Notes: generated by a model from the letters alone, not told the origin. A stretch of 64,000 nt of DNA from Cerasicoccus sp. TK19100 (GCF_027257155.1 NZ_JAPWDU010000005.1:62001-126000); one strand, 5' to 3'; positions 23,850 to 32,789 are shown, counted from the stretch's first letter. Program-made: numbers and translations.

Positions 23850-24819
23850 ACGCGATCGCCAGTTTATGCTTTTTGGGTTGTCGCCCGATCGCTATAGCCG
23901 TCGCGGTGTCTGGTTGTTTTTTGCAATATGGTTTGGCGCACTGCTTTTTGCGGGGTTATTTGCACCGATAGTATACTACGGCTTCTCGTTGATGGCCGAA
24001 GGGAATCCCGACGGCGTCGCGGCAGGACTCGTTGCGCGAAGCTTTGACAAGTTTGTGGATCGTTGTCGCTATCTGCCGATTTTGTTCCTTCTGCCTTGGT
24101 TGATGATTGTAGTGGGGCTGTTGGGCCGATCGGCAGGCTTTCTCAAAGCTAACGATTTAAAAGGAAGGCCCGGGAGTCTGCGATGGTTCTTCGGCAGCTG
24201 CATATTGGGTGTGGCCATGGCTGCATTGTTAATCACGTTGCAGCTGATATTCACTTGGTATTGGCCGGGTGAGGTATCGACGACCGGTGGTTGGCTCAAG
24301 GTTATTGGTGGTGCTGCGCTAAGTGCGATCCTGTTGGGCCTTATTGAAGAGGTGCTCTTTCGTAGTCTGATCTTTAGGATTTTCTATACGGGGTTTCGGC
24401 CAAAGGTCGCTATCGTGCTTTCTTCGATGATCTATGCGTATTTGCACTTTAGAGCCCCGGGAGAAATGTTGGCCGGACCCAATGCGAATCCTGGCTTTGT
24501 TGCGGGCTTGCAAATCGCGGGACTCAACGCAGCGGGTGCTTTTTTAAATTTTAACATTATCGAGTTTGCCAACTATACATCGCTCGGCGCGCTATTGAGT
24601 GTGCTGTATCTGCGCTCGCGGACTCTGTGGGCACCAGTGGGGCTGCATGTAGGCATTGTATTCATCATGCTCACCTATCAGCGGAGCGTCTGGGTTTTTT
24701 CCGATGAACTGCGTTGGATCTTTGCCGGAGGAGGACTAACCGACGGCATTTTACCGCTGATACTCACGCTGGCGTTGACGTTTGTTTTCGCTCTTCGCTT
24801 GCCGGTTTCCCGCAGATGA
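23842..24819 (+). CDS. CPBP-family intramembrane metalloprotease
   Basis: 325 residues from the ATG at 23842, with AGGAG at good spacing; it overlaps the fusion gene by 8 bases. Several membrane helices are visible (residues ~25-50, ~80-100, ~120-145, ~160-185 and near the end). The CPBP/Abi signature is present: EEVLFR in helix ~5 (EExxxR) and YAYLHF further on (the FxxxH-type motif), both lining a metal site. Relatives process prenylated or lipid-linked proteins or act in bacteriocin immunity. Its place inside an LPS operon suggests an envelope role, but the substrate is unknown. Confidence 0.88.
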   Translation: MLERDRQFMLFGLSPDRYSRRGVWLFFAIWFGALLFAGLFAPIVYYGFSLMAEGNPDGVAAGLVARSFDKFVDRCRYLPILFLLPWLMIVVGLLGRSAGFLKANDLKGRPGSLRWFFGSCILGVAMAALLITLQLIFTWYWPGEVSTTGGWLKVIGGAALSAILLGLIEEVLFRSLIFRIFYTGFRPKVAIVLSSMIYAYLHFRAPGEMLAGPNANPGFVAGLQIAGLNAAGAFLNFNIIEFANYTSLGALLSVLYLRSRTLWAPVGLHVGIVFIMLTYQRSVWVFSDELRWIFAGGGLTDGILPLILTLALTFVFALRLPVSRR

Positions 24820-26192
24820 CAGCGCCTAGAATTATTCACTGTATCGGAGACAGCCATGTCGCATTTTTCTCCGGTTCCAATTCTACCTGGATTGAGAATG
24901 GGGAGGATCGCGCCTGGGAATGCTTTCGGGCTTACCACTTGGGGCCGGTTTTGGCGTATAATTTGCCATCGACGAACACCACGACCAAGGGGCGTGAAAA
25001 GTTGTTTTATCTTTTAGACAATCACATTACCCCTGGTAGCTGGGTGATGACGGTTTTTGGCGAAATTGATTGTCGGGCACATTTGTTGAAACAAGCGGAG
25101 AAGAAGCAACTACCGATAGAGGATGTGACTGCGGCCTGTGTGCAAAGGTATTTTTCTGTCGTGCAGGAGATTGAGAGTAGGGATTATCATGTCATCGTTT
25201 ATAACTCCATTCCGTCACTTCCGCTGCATGGAGATGAGCAGACCGGGCAGGCCAACTGCTATCCGGTATATCGATCTCAAGCTGAACGAAACGAGGCAGT
25301 GCAGGCTTTTAATTTTCAGATGTGCGAGCTTTGCTCAGAGCATGGTATAAAGTTTCTGAATACCTATGACAAGATTGTCGATGCTACTGGGCGACCCAAC
25401 GGCGATCTATATTGTGACGAGATACATCTGGGCCAAAAAGCAATGCCGTTTACTTTTGACGCATTGAAGGAAATGTTTGGCGATTGGGAATTTGACCGCA
25501 ATGCAAAGCCCAACGTTCCTTTAGCGACCGAAAATAAGACGAGCTATAACAAGCATGGCAATGCGATTAGCCGTATGCGGTCGAAGCTGGCAAATGTCGG
25601 CGAAGCGATTCACCCGCGCTCGCTTCAGGCTATTATTCGCGGTTCGAGCTCCGAGGAATTAAAGGCGATCCGGCGATCCTTGAGACCGGTTCCGCCAACA
25701 ACGGAGGCTCAGATTCGCGTCCTTTCGGAAGTGTGCTCGAAGTATCGATGCAAGAATTATGTCGAAACGCAGTGCGATGACGGTGACCGGTTGGACGCAT
25801 TTTCCAAGACACTCGCGCGCTGCTTCTCCATCGAGTCAAGGATGGATGCCTATCTATCGGCATGCTTACGATTCGAAGGCGTTGATGGCGCAACCGTGGT
25901 CCATCGTAAGGTTGCGTCTGGCATGGAGGGCATTTTATCCGAGCTCACTGAGCGAACATTGTTTTTTCTCTTGGATAATGAGCACTCACTGCCTGAGGCA
26001 TCGGCACCAATCGAATATTTGCTTTCCCAACTTTGCCATTACTCATCAGCAGGGCATTGTATCGTAATCAACCATGCCGGGCGTTTTGGCCGTTCGCGCA
26101 ATCTACCTTCTTTGCGCGTACTCAGAAAACTCGTGCAACCACACTTTTCGGGTTGGGAGATTCGAGATAATTTAATCATTATAACACCATGA
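24816..26192 (+). CDS. SGNH-hydrolase-like protein with degenerate methyltransferase-like C-terminal domain
   Basis: 458 residues from the ATG at 24816 (ATGA overlap with the protease). Residues ~5-210 look like an SGNH/GDSL esterase: HCIGDSHVAFF (GDSH, residues 11-14) and CDEIHLG (D202-x-x-H205). Residues ~320-458 follow the order of sugar-linked methyltransferases ('YVETG..DGD..DAF', 'SIE', 'WLDAH'), but the key positions read YVETQCDDGD, FSIES and LLDNEHS, so SAM binding or catalysis may be lost. It could add or remove acyl groups on LPS or O-antigen. It overlaps msbA by 4 bases. Confidence 0.65.
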   Translation: MTAPRIIHCIGDSHVAFFSGSNSTWIENGEDRAWECFRAYHLGPVLAYNLPSTNTTTKGREKLFYLLDNHITPGSWVMTVFGEIDCRAHLLKQAEKKQLPIEDVTAACVQRYFSVVQEIESRDYHVIVYNSIPSLPLHGDEQTGQANCYPVYRSQAERNEAVQAFNFQMCELCSEHGIKFLNTYDKIVDATGRPNGDLYCDEIHLGQKAMPFTFDALKEMFGDWEFDRNAKPNVPLATENKTSYNKHGNAISRMRSKLANVGEAIHPRSLQAIIRGSSSEELKAIRRSLRPVPPTTEAQIRVLSEVCSKYRCKNYVETQCDDGDRLDAFSKTLARCFSIESRMDAYLSACLRFEGVDGATVVHRKVASGMEGILSELTERTLFFLLDNEHSLPEASAPIEYLLSQLCHYSSAGHCIVINHAGRFGRSRNLPSLRVLRKLVQPHFSGWEIRDNLIIITP

Positions 26193-27934
26193 AAACCCTT
26201 CGCCGCTTTAAGCCTTATTTTCCCATGTTCAAGCCTGTCGGGGGTGAGCTGGTCGTGGCCCTGGTGTGCGGCCTAATTGCTGGTGCCCTGGGTGGAGCAG
26301 GCATCCCGGTTATTCTTTATAAGATTGTGCCGGTGGTGTTTGAGGATCGCAACCTGACCACGACTGACCTTTGGTTTTATTGCCTGCTGCCGGCCATGGT
26401 CATGGGGGGGCGTGGGCTGACGACGTTTTTCAGCAACTACTATTTAGCTTACTGTGGCCAAACGGTGCTGGAGAAAATTCGTATCAATCTCTTTGCCAAA
26501 CTGCAGCGTTTGCCGTTGAGCTTTTACCATAAGAATCCTCCGGGCGAACTGGTCTCTCGAGCGATGTCGGACTCCAACGTCGTTCAGCAAAGCATCATCA
26601 CGATCACGCAAGAGGTCATTCGGCAACCGGCGACACTGGTCTTTGCAATCGGCATGCTGGCCTTCCTCTCGATGAAGCATGAGCAGGTGATTTACCTGAT
26701 GATCTTTATGGTCGCGATTCCGGTTTGCATCGTCCCGGTTCAGATGATCGGCAAGAAGATGAAGAAAAAGGCGTCTTCTTTGCAGTTTGAGTTGGCTGAT
26801 GCCACGAATCGAATTTGCGAAAACCTTGAAGCCACGCAGGAGATTCGCGCCTACAATTTGGAAGAGCGCGAAAATGAAAAATTTACCCAATCGGCGTCGC
26901 GGGTATTTACAGGCTTCATGAAGTTGGCGAAATACAACACACTTATTTCGCCGATTATTGAGTTTATTGGTGCGCTGGGCGTTGGTGTCGGCCTTTACTA
27001 CACCTACAAAAGCCAGATCGATGAAGGTGCGTTTACGGCTCTGTTGGCGGCGCTCTACATGTGCTACGAACCGGTTAAGCGGCTGGGGCGACTCAACAAC
27101 AGTATGCAGGCGGGCATTGCGTCTTTGGAGCGCATTGAGCACATATTGGATGAGGACGAGGTCATACATGATCCCGAATCGCCAAAGAATTTTCCCGCAG
27201 TGGTTACCGGGCAAATTACTTTCGATAACGTCTCGTTTGCGTATGCGGACGAACCGGTCCTGCGTGGGGTTTCGATGAGCATCGAAGCCGGAAAAACCTA
27301 TGCGCTTGTGGGACCCAGCGGTGCGGGTAAGACGACATTTGCGAACCTGATTTTGCGCTACTACGACGTCACCGATGGAGCTGTCCGGGTCGAGGGAATC
27401 GATGTTCGGGACTTGCGTCAAAACGAACTGCGCTCGCAGATTTCGGTGGTCGCGCAAAGTCCGGTGCTGTTCAACGACAGCATTGCTGGCAATATCGCGG
27501 TCGGTGCTCCAGACGCCACGCAGAGCATGATTGAGGACGCTGCTCGGCAAGCCTATGCGCATGATTTTATCATGGCGATGCCTGATGGCTATAAGACGCA
27601 GGTCGGGCCCAGTGGCGCGCGTTTGAGCGGCGGTCAGCGTCAACGCATCGCACTGGCAAGGGCCTTCCTGAAGAAGGCCCCCATTCTGATTCTCGACGAG
27701 GCCACCTCTGCGCTCGACGCCGAGAGTGAGCGCTATATCCAACTGGCCATGGAGCGCTTGTCGGAGAAGAAAACAGTGATCGTCATCGCGCACCGATTCA
27801 GCTCGATTCAACGGGCAGACGAGATCCTGGTCTTTCAGCAGGGGCAAATTGTCGACCAAGGTTCGCACAGTGAACTGCTGTCGCGCGATGGCCTTTATAA
27901 AAATCTCTACATAGCACAAGGCGGTGAGGCCTAA
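26189..27934 (+). CDS. msbA: Lipid A export ABC transporter (MsbA family)
   Basis: 581-residue half-transporter that flips lipid A-core from the inner to the outer leaflet of the inner membrane. Residues ~20-310 form the six-helix ABC exporter domain. The nucleotide-binding domain has Walker A GPSGAGKTTF, signature LSGGQRQRIALARA, Walker B ILILDEATSALD and the switch histidine in IAHRFSS. The context (LpxL-GT9 fusion, three coupled genes upstream) supports a lipid A substrate rather than a drug. It starts inside the stop of the preceding gene and ends the operon, 5 bases before a convergent gene. Confidence 0.9.
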   Translation: MKTLRRFKPYFPMFKPVGGELVVALVCGLIAGALGGAGIPVILYKIVPVVFEDRNLTTTDLWFYCLLPAMVMGGRGLTTFFSNYYLAYCGQTVLEKIRINLFAKLQRLPLSFYHKNPPGELVSRAMSDSNVVQQSIITITQEVIRQPATLVFAIGMLAFLSMKHEQVIYLMIFMVAIPVCIVPVQMIGKKMKKKASSLQFELADATNRICENLEATQEIRAYNLEERENEKFTQSASRVFTGFMKLAKYNTLISPIIEFIGALGVGVGLYYTYKSQIDEGAFTALLAALYMCYEPVKRLGRLNNSMQAGIASLERIEHILDEDEVIHDPESPKNFPAVVTGQITFDNVSFAYADEPVLRGVSMSIEAGKTYALVGPSGAGKTTFANLILRYYDVTDGAVRVEGIDVRDLRQNELRSQISVVAQSPVLFNDSIAGNIAVGAPDATQSMIEDAARQAYAHDFIMAMPDGYKTQVGPSGARLSGGQRQRIALARAFLKKAPILILDEATSALDAESERYIQLAMERLSEKKTVIVIAHRFSSIQRADEILVFQQGQIVDQGSHSELLSRDGLYKNLYIAQGGEA

Positions 27935-27939
27935 GCGGA

Positions 27940-29277
27940 CTATTTCTTATCGTCGTCTTCTTTGGGAAACTCTTGCTGCGAAAGTCCGGCGATTTCGATG
28001 TCGGGATGCTCTTTACGCAATGCCTTTAGTTGCTTTGGAGCGATGTCGATTCCGTGAAGGTAAAGTTCGGTTAAGGCAGGTAATTCTAAGGCGACCTTCA
28101 GGCCTGGTTCCTTGATCTGTGTGCCGCTGATATTGAGGTAGCTCAGTTGTTTGAGTTCCTTTAGCTTGGACAGGTCGGCGTCGGTCACGTTGCTATTTTC
28201 CAAGTGCAGGCGCTGGAGCTTGGGGAAGTCTTTTAGTTGCGCGTAAAACTCCGGCGGCCACTCCTGGTTGCCGGCATTGAGCCAGGTAAGCTTGTTGGCC
28301 AATGGTATTAACTTTGTCATGCAAAGTGACCAGTCGGGTGCCTCCATTTGGCTGAGGTTGACCAGCACTGTGCCGTCGCCCCACGGGGTGAAGTCTGCCG
28401 CCGCCCCCGTTTCGCGAAGTTCGTCAAGCTGCTTGATTGTCTTCGGGTCCAAGGTTGCTTCACTATCGGACGATTCGCCGGGAAACTGTCCGCCAGCTTC
28501 GATCCACGAGCGCAGGGTTTCCAACTGTTCGGCTGTCAGTGGCGTGCGTTTGCCCGGAGGCATGGCACCCTCGGCACCCCGGGGAAGCTCGGCGCGAATG
28601 ATCAGCTCACTCTCGTCAGGTTTGCCGGCGACAATGCCTGGTTTATGGCTGTCACCTCCGGCGCGCGCTAAGCGCGGCACGTCGATACGGTAGCCGCCTT
28701 TACGCTTGTTCAGGCCATGGCACTCGATGCAATTGTTTTCAAGAATGGTATAAGCTTCGACGGCGTAGGGATTGCTGGGAGGAGCCTCACTTTGCGGTAG
28801 AGAGTTACTTTGCGTTGCAGAGTCTTTGGGGATGGTTCGCATGGTCGGCAGCGCTTCATCCAGCACGCCCTCGCCATGGGTGATGACGGCTCCGTAGTGT
28901 CCGGTTACAACCAGTGCGACAAACGCAAAAGTAAGGCTGACGGCATAGAGTCCGGCGGCAGCGTTGTTCGGGCGCCAGCGGCTCCACCAAAACATCAGCG
29001 TTGCCGCACCGAGAAAATAGACGAATATCAGGCCCATCTTCCTGTGCTCAGCCACCGTTTCCGGGCTGAAATCCGTGTCCGCCAATGCGATGCCGAGACG
29101 CACGGTTAAAATGCTGAACAACAGGCATAGCGGCAGCAGCACGCCGAGTGCCGTGTTGTAGGCTTCCTGATGCTTGTCGCGCGAGAGGCCGACTTCGAGC
29201 GCTAGGATGCCAACGAACAGCCCGATCGGGATGTGGAGCAATACGAGGTGCAGGGCACCGTAGGTATCCCAGCTCAT
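27940..29277 (-). CDS. Membrane cytochrome c with leucine-rich repeats (planctomycete-type PSC1)
   Basis: 445 residues. The N-terminal third has four hydrophobic helices of DUF2231 type (LVLLHIPIGLFVGILALEV and similar). A planctomycete-type cytochrome c domain follows with haem site CIECH in LENNCIECHGLNKRKGGYRID, then PDESELIIR and AMPPGKRTPLTAEQ. The C-terminal ~130 residues carry leucine-rich repeats (LQRLHLENSNVTDADLSKL). The gene abuts the DUF1501 gene and is third in a three-gene operon. It is likely an inner-membrane or periplasmic haem protein tied to the DUF1549/1553 protein. Three palindrome copies lie in its linker and LRR parts. Confidence 0.88.
   Translation of the reverse strand: MSWDTYGALHLVLLHIPIGLFVGILALEVGLSRDKHQEAYNTALGVLLPLCLLFSILTVRLGIALADTDFSPETVAEHRKMGLIFVYFLGAATLMFWWSRWRPNNAAAGLYAVSLTFAFVALVVTGHYGAVITHGEGVLDEALPTMRTIPKDSATQSNSLPQSEAPPSNPYAVEAYTILENNCIECHGLNKRKGGYRIDVPRLARAGGDSHKPGIVAGKPDESELIIRAELPRGAEGAMPPGKRTPLTAEQLETLRSWIEAGGQFPGESSDSEATLDPKTIKQLDELRETGAAADFTPWGDGTVLVNLSQMEAPDWSLCMTKLIPLANKLTWLNAGNQEWPPEFYAQLKDFPKLQRLHLENSNVTDADLSKLKELKQLSYLNISGTQIKEPGLKVALELPALTELYLHGIDIAPKQLKALRKEHPDIEIAGLSQQEFPKEDDDKK
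28311..28327. repeat. Intragenic palindromic unit, copy 7
   Basis: ACTTTGT-CAT-GCAAAGT, one mismatch in the left arm, in the cytochrome/LRR gene. On the coding strand it gives SLCMTKL, close to the SLCIAEL of copy 6. Confidence 0.6.
28789..28805. repeat. Intragenic palindromic unit, copy 8 (decayed)
   Basis: ACTTTGC-GGT-AGAGAGT: the left arm is intact and the right arm has two changes. It lies next to copy 9 in the linker between the membrane and cytochrome domains. Confidence 0.45.
28807..28823. repeat. Intragenic palindromic unit, copy 9
   Basis: ACTTTGC-GTT-GCAGAGT, one mismatch. With copy 8 it encodes SATQSNSLPQSE in a flexible linker. Confidence 0.55.
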
Positions 29278-30573
29278 TTAGAACAGCATGCGCAGCGGCT
29301 CACCCTTGTCGGCGAGCGTGAAGGGGCGTCCGCTGGGAGACATGACCACCTGTTCCACGGGCAGGCCGAGGGAGTAGGCAATGGTCGCGTTGAAGTCTGG
29401 AATGGTGACGGCTTTTTCGGCAACTTCGCCGCCGCGCTCGTCAGTGGCACCAAACACTTGTCCGCCCTGCACACCACCGCCCGCGAGCAGGCAAGTGAAT
29501 GCGGCGGGGTGGTGGTCGCGACCTGAGTTGCGGTTGATACCCGGGCTGCGGCCAAACTCGGTGGCGACGACGATCAAGGTCTCGTCGAGCATGCCACGCC
29601 AGTAAAGGTCGTCGATCAGCGCGGAGAGCACTTGGTCAATTTCGTAGGCGAGGGCTTCGACTTGGTTGTGGTTGTCGTTATGTGTGTCCCACCCGCCGCG
29701 ATTTACCTCCACATAGCGCACGCCATTTTCGACGAGGCGGCGCGCAAGTAGACAGCCTTTGCCAAATTGAGAATTTCCATAGCGCTCGCGCACATGGGCG
29801 GGCTCCTTGCGCAGGTCAAAGGCGGCAAGATCTTCGCTGGTCATCAGCTTGATCGCCTCCTCATACATGTCGCCATAGGAGGCGATTTGCTTGCTGTTGT
29901 ATTTCTGGTGAAAGCTGAGGTCCATCAGTTCGGCTAGCGCGAGGCGCTCCTGCAGCTCGGTGTCATCGACGCGGTGGTGCTGCTTGATGTGGCGGAGTCC
30001 CTTGTCGGGATTACCAATGAATAGCGGGGCGTAACGCTTTTCCAGGAAACCTTCGCGGCCGGGCATTTGCGCGCTGCCACCGATGCGGACGTTGCCCGGG
30101 AGCGTGGTGTTCGTCTTGCCCGACATGTTCATTAGCCAGGCACCGAGGCCCGGGTGCTGAATCGTGCCGCGCGGCGCATAGCTGGTGCGCATGTAATAGG
30201 TGCCCGATTCGTGTGCGCCCTGGGTGGATGTCATTGAGCGGATCAGCGCAAGGTGGTTCATCCGCTGAGCGAGACCGGGAAGCCATTCGCCGACTTGGAT
30301 GCCCGCGACATTGGTTGGGATGACGTTTACCGGGCCATACTGGGAGTCAGACTGCGGCTTCGGGTCGAACGTGTCGAGGTGGCTCATCCCGCCCGCGAGG
30401 TAAATATAAATCACGTTGCGCGCATGGGGGCGACCGGCCTTTGCGGCGGCGACATTGGCCCACAGCGGATTGTTGGCCGCGGAGGCTAAACCCACGCCGA
30501 GCAGTGCGCGGGCGGTGTAGTTGAGAAACTTCCGGCGCGAAAGGTCATCGAGTTTTTTCAGGTCGTCGTCCAT
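29278..30573 (-). CDS. DUF1501 family exported protein
   Basis: 431 residues. The N-terminus has a twin-arginine-like export signal (SRRKFLNYTARALLGVGLASA). Family blocks are VIYIYLAGGMSHLDTFDPKP near the start, GAHESGTYYMRTSY, a GGWDTHNDN block and VVATEFGRSPGIN. DUF1501 proteins have a sulfatase/phosphatase-like fold and occur beside DUF1549/DUF1553 proteins in Planctomycetes and Verrucomicrobia, where a role in breakdown of complex carbohydrate or sulfated polymers is suspected but unproven. It lies 10 bases after the DUF1549/1553 gene and touches the cytochrome gene. Confidence 0.92.
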   Translation of the reverse strand: MDDDLKKLDDLSRRKFLNYTARALLGVGLASAANNPLWANVAAAKAGRPHARNVIYIYLAGGMSHLDTFDPKPQSDSQYGPVNVIPTNVAGIQVGEWLPGLAQRMNHLALIRSMTSTQGAHESGTYYMRTSYAPRGTIQHPGLGAWLMNMSGKTNTTLPGNVRIGGSAQMPGREGFLEKRYAPLFIGNPDKGLRHIKQHHRVDDTELQERLALAELMDLSFHQKYNSKQIASYGDMYEEAIKLMTSEDLAAFDLRKEPAHVRERYGNSQFGKGCLLARRLVENGVRYVEVNRGGWDTHNDNHNQVEALAYEIDQVLSALIDDLYWRGMLDETLIVVATEFGRSPGINRNSGRDHHPAAFTCLLAGGGVQGGQVFGATDERGGEVAEKAVTIPDFNATIAYSLGLPVEQVVMSPSGRPFTLADKGEPLRMLF

Positions 30574-30583
30574 GGTGCTCCGG

Positions 30584-32647
30584 CTATTGAATGAAGATGA
30601 ATTCCTGCGTGTTGACCATGGCCCACGCCATGCGCTGGCGCGTCAGGTTGGGGTCGGCCTCCCACTGCGCGAGCACGTAGGCCTTCTCCTTTTCGTTGGG
30701 CTGGCGGGTCAGGAAGCCCATCGTTAAAATCTCCAATGCCTGCATCGGCTCTTTGGTTTTCCGTGCGCGTTTTATCGGGTCGGAGTGGTCGGCGAGCACG
30801 CCGTTGGTCTCGGAGGAGTTGAGAAGCAGCAACGCCTGATTGATCGTCGAGGTGTCGTCAGCATTGTCCACGATGTCGCGGTCGGACTGACCAAAAACGC
30901 GGAGCCAGTGGTCGACGTTTTCCGGGCTGTTGAGGTCGGCCGCGCGGTGTAAATTCTTTTCCCACCATTCGAGTTTCTTGCCCTTGTTCGGCTTGTCGTT
31001 ATCGAGAGTTTCATCGCCTTCCATGCTGGCACCCATCATAGTCATCGAGGCGTCGACGTTGGAGTATTGCCGCCACTTTTGTTCTGCGTCGCGATGGGTT
31101 TGCTGAAGCTCTTTATACTCAGGCGTGTCGCGCAAATCAGGATCGTTGCGAATCTTAAAAAATGCGGTTCGTGCATCCTGACGCTCCTGCCAGGCGACTT
31201 CGGCGCTTTCCAAATAATCGGCAAATTGATCGTTGGTAAAGGTGCTAAGCAGCTGGACGGGAGCAGGGGGCGGTGGAATGGAGTCGCGGTAGTCGGCGGG
31301 CTTCTCATCGGCTTCTGGCTTGAGCAGGACGACGTAAGAATCCCACATCTGTTCGGCGGTCAGGCGGCGCAAAACGGGGCCGGTGTAATGGTAGTCCTGC
31401 GGCTGCTCGGGATCGAAGATGACCGCACTGCGCTGGAAGAAATCCGTTTTCAAAATGACGGTGTAAAAGGCCCGTATGTCGAAGTCCTTCGCCTGCATGA
31501 TCTCGGTCAACGCCTCGGCCAAGCCCGGAACCTGGGACTTCGAGTCGGCGCGCAAGTCGTCAATCGGCTCGATGGCACCGCGGCCCATGGCAGCCTTCCA
31601 CAGGCGGTTGGCGATTACGGTGGTAAAGCGCGGGTTATCGGCGGAGGTCACCCACTCGGCGTAATACTCGGTGCGCTCGGCGGCTTTCATTTTTTTGGTA
31701 TCCGCGTTCTCGCCAAAGATCGTGTGCGGCTCCACGTTGGTATTCGCTTTGACGTCGTCGTATTGGTAGTCGTGCGGATACTTGAGCGGCTGTTCGCGGT
31801 GGGCGGTTTGCCAGAGCATCGGGCGGAAGAGGTCGCGCCCGGCCGGATTGAGCAGACGACTGGCGTTCATGCGCTTCTTGTCTTTGTCGGAAAGCTCCTC
31901 GAAGTTGCGCTCTTGGAGAACTTCGAGAACTGGCTTTAGCTCGTCGATATTGCCATAGCCAATGCGCGTATTGACGGCGTAGCGGTAGGCGGCCATCTCG
32001 TAAAAATCGCGTCGCGTCCAGACGTCGGTCGGGTGGTCGTGGCACTGGGCGCATTGCATTTGGGTGCCGAGGAAAACCTGCATCGTCAGCGCCATGTTAT
32101 CGAGCGGCATGCCCTGATCGCGGAGGTAATAGGAGCTCGCGGGGTTATCCCACGGCGCGCCCTCGGCGGAAAGAATTTCGCGGACGAGTTCATCGTAGGG
32201 GCGGTTCGCGCGGAGCTGATTCTTCAGCCACGGGACAAAATATTTGCCGCCGCTCACGTTGCCCTCGCGGCCGGTGGTGCGGATGCGCAGCGCGTCGGCC
32301 CAGAGATTAAACTGATGACTCACGAAGCCCTCTGATGCGATTAATTTGTCAATGAGGGCGTGGCGCTTGTCGGGGCTTTTGTCGGCGAGCCAAGCGGTCG
32401 CCTCCTCGTAGGTTGGGATCCGACCAACAATGGTCAGGTAGGTGCGGCGCAGGTAAATTTCGTCATCGACGATGGGCTCGCCCTTCACGCCTTGGCTCTG
32501 CCAATAGTCGGTGAGCAGTTGATCAATGCGGGCGCTTTCCTTGGGCTTGGCGGCTACTGCGGGTAATGCGGCAAAGAGCAGGGCTATCGTCAGAATTTGT
32601 CGAAAAATCTGCCGCGAACTGAGCCTGAGGCTGCGCGTATTTAACAT
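30584..32647 (-). CDS. DUF1549/DUF1553 domain protein
   Basis: 687 residues from the ATG at 32647; the frame runs further upstream but the signal peptide begins there. Signal sequence: IFRQILTIALLFAALPAVAA. The DUF1549 half contains RIDQLLTDYWQ, DDEIYLRRTYLTIVGRIPT and the CxxCH block QCAQCHDHPTDVW, which may bind haem. The DUF1553 half contains FTTVIANRLWKAAMGRG and the end block (TMGFLTRQPNEKE, then AMVNTQEFIFIQ). It leads the three-gene operon with DUF1501 and cytochrome c. It is probably periplasmic; the reaction is unknown. Confidence 0.92.
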   Translation of the reverse strand: MLNTRSLRLSSRQIFRQILTIALLFAALPAVAAKPKESARIDQLLTDYWQSQGVKGEPIVDDEIYLRRTYLTIVGRIPTYEEATAWLADKSPDKRHALIDKLIASEGFVSHQFNLWADALRIRTTGREGNVSGGKYFVPWLKNQLRANRPYDELVREILSAEGAPWDNPASSYYLRDQGMPLDNMALTMQVFLGTQMQCAQCHDHPTDVWTRRDFYEMAAYRYAVNTRIGYGNIDELKPVLEVLQERNFEELSDKDKKRMNASRLLNPAGRDLFRPMLWQTAHREQPLKYPHDYQYDDVKANTNVEPHTIFGENADTKKMKAAERTEYYAEWVTSADNPRFTTVIANRLWKAAMGRGAIEPIDDLRADSKSQVPGLAEALTEIMQAKDFDIRAFYTVILKTDFFQRSAVIFDPEQPQDYHYTGPVLRRLTAEQMWDSYVVLLKPEADEKPADYRDSIPPPPAPVQLLSTFTNDQFADYLESAEVAWQERQDARTAFFKIRNDPDLRDTPEYKELQQTHRDAEQKWRQYSNVDASMTMMGASMEGDETLDNDKPNKGKKLEWWEKNLHRAADLNSPENVDHWLRVFGQSDRDIVDNADDTSTINQALLLLNSSETNGVLADHSDPIKRARKTKEPMQALEILTMGFLTRQPNEKEKAYVLAQWEADPNLTRQRMAWAMVNTQEFIFIQ

Positions 32648-32740
32648 GAACGGATGCGAGGTAAATGGGAAAACTAGATAGTCAAAGCCTAGATTGTAAC
32701 CAAAATACTGCATTCGCCAACCCAACCGCAATGAAAACTT

Positions 32741-32780
32741 TGTGGGCCATGCAGCCCACTCTGGCGCTGGGCTTTTTCGG
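32741..32780. terminator. Possible terminator region between mutY and the DUF1549 gene
   Basis: Two alternative hairpins overlap: GTGGGC-CATGCA-GCCCAC and AGCCC...GGGCT followed by five T on the plus strand. The T-run faces right although both neighbouring genes are on the minus strand, so a terminator role for mutY is uncertain. Confidence 0.3.
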
Positions 32781-32789
32781 GTAGACGGG

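Noticed and set aside
26444-27919. Long reverse-strand open frame across msbA
   Set aside because: Shadow of a complete ABC exporter; composition is Arg/His-rich with no domain.
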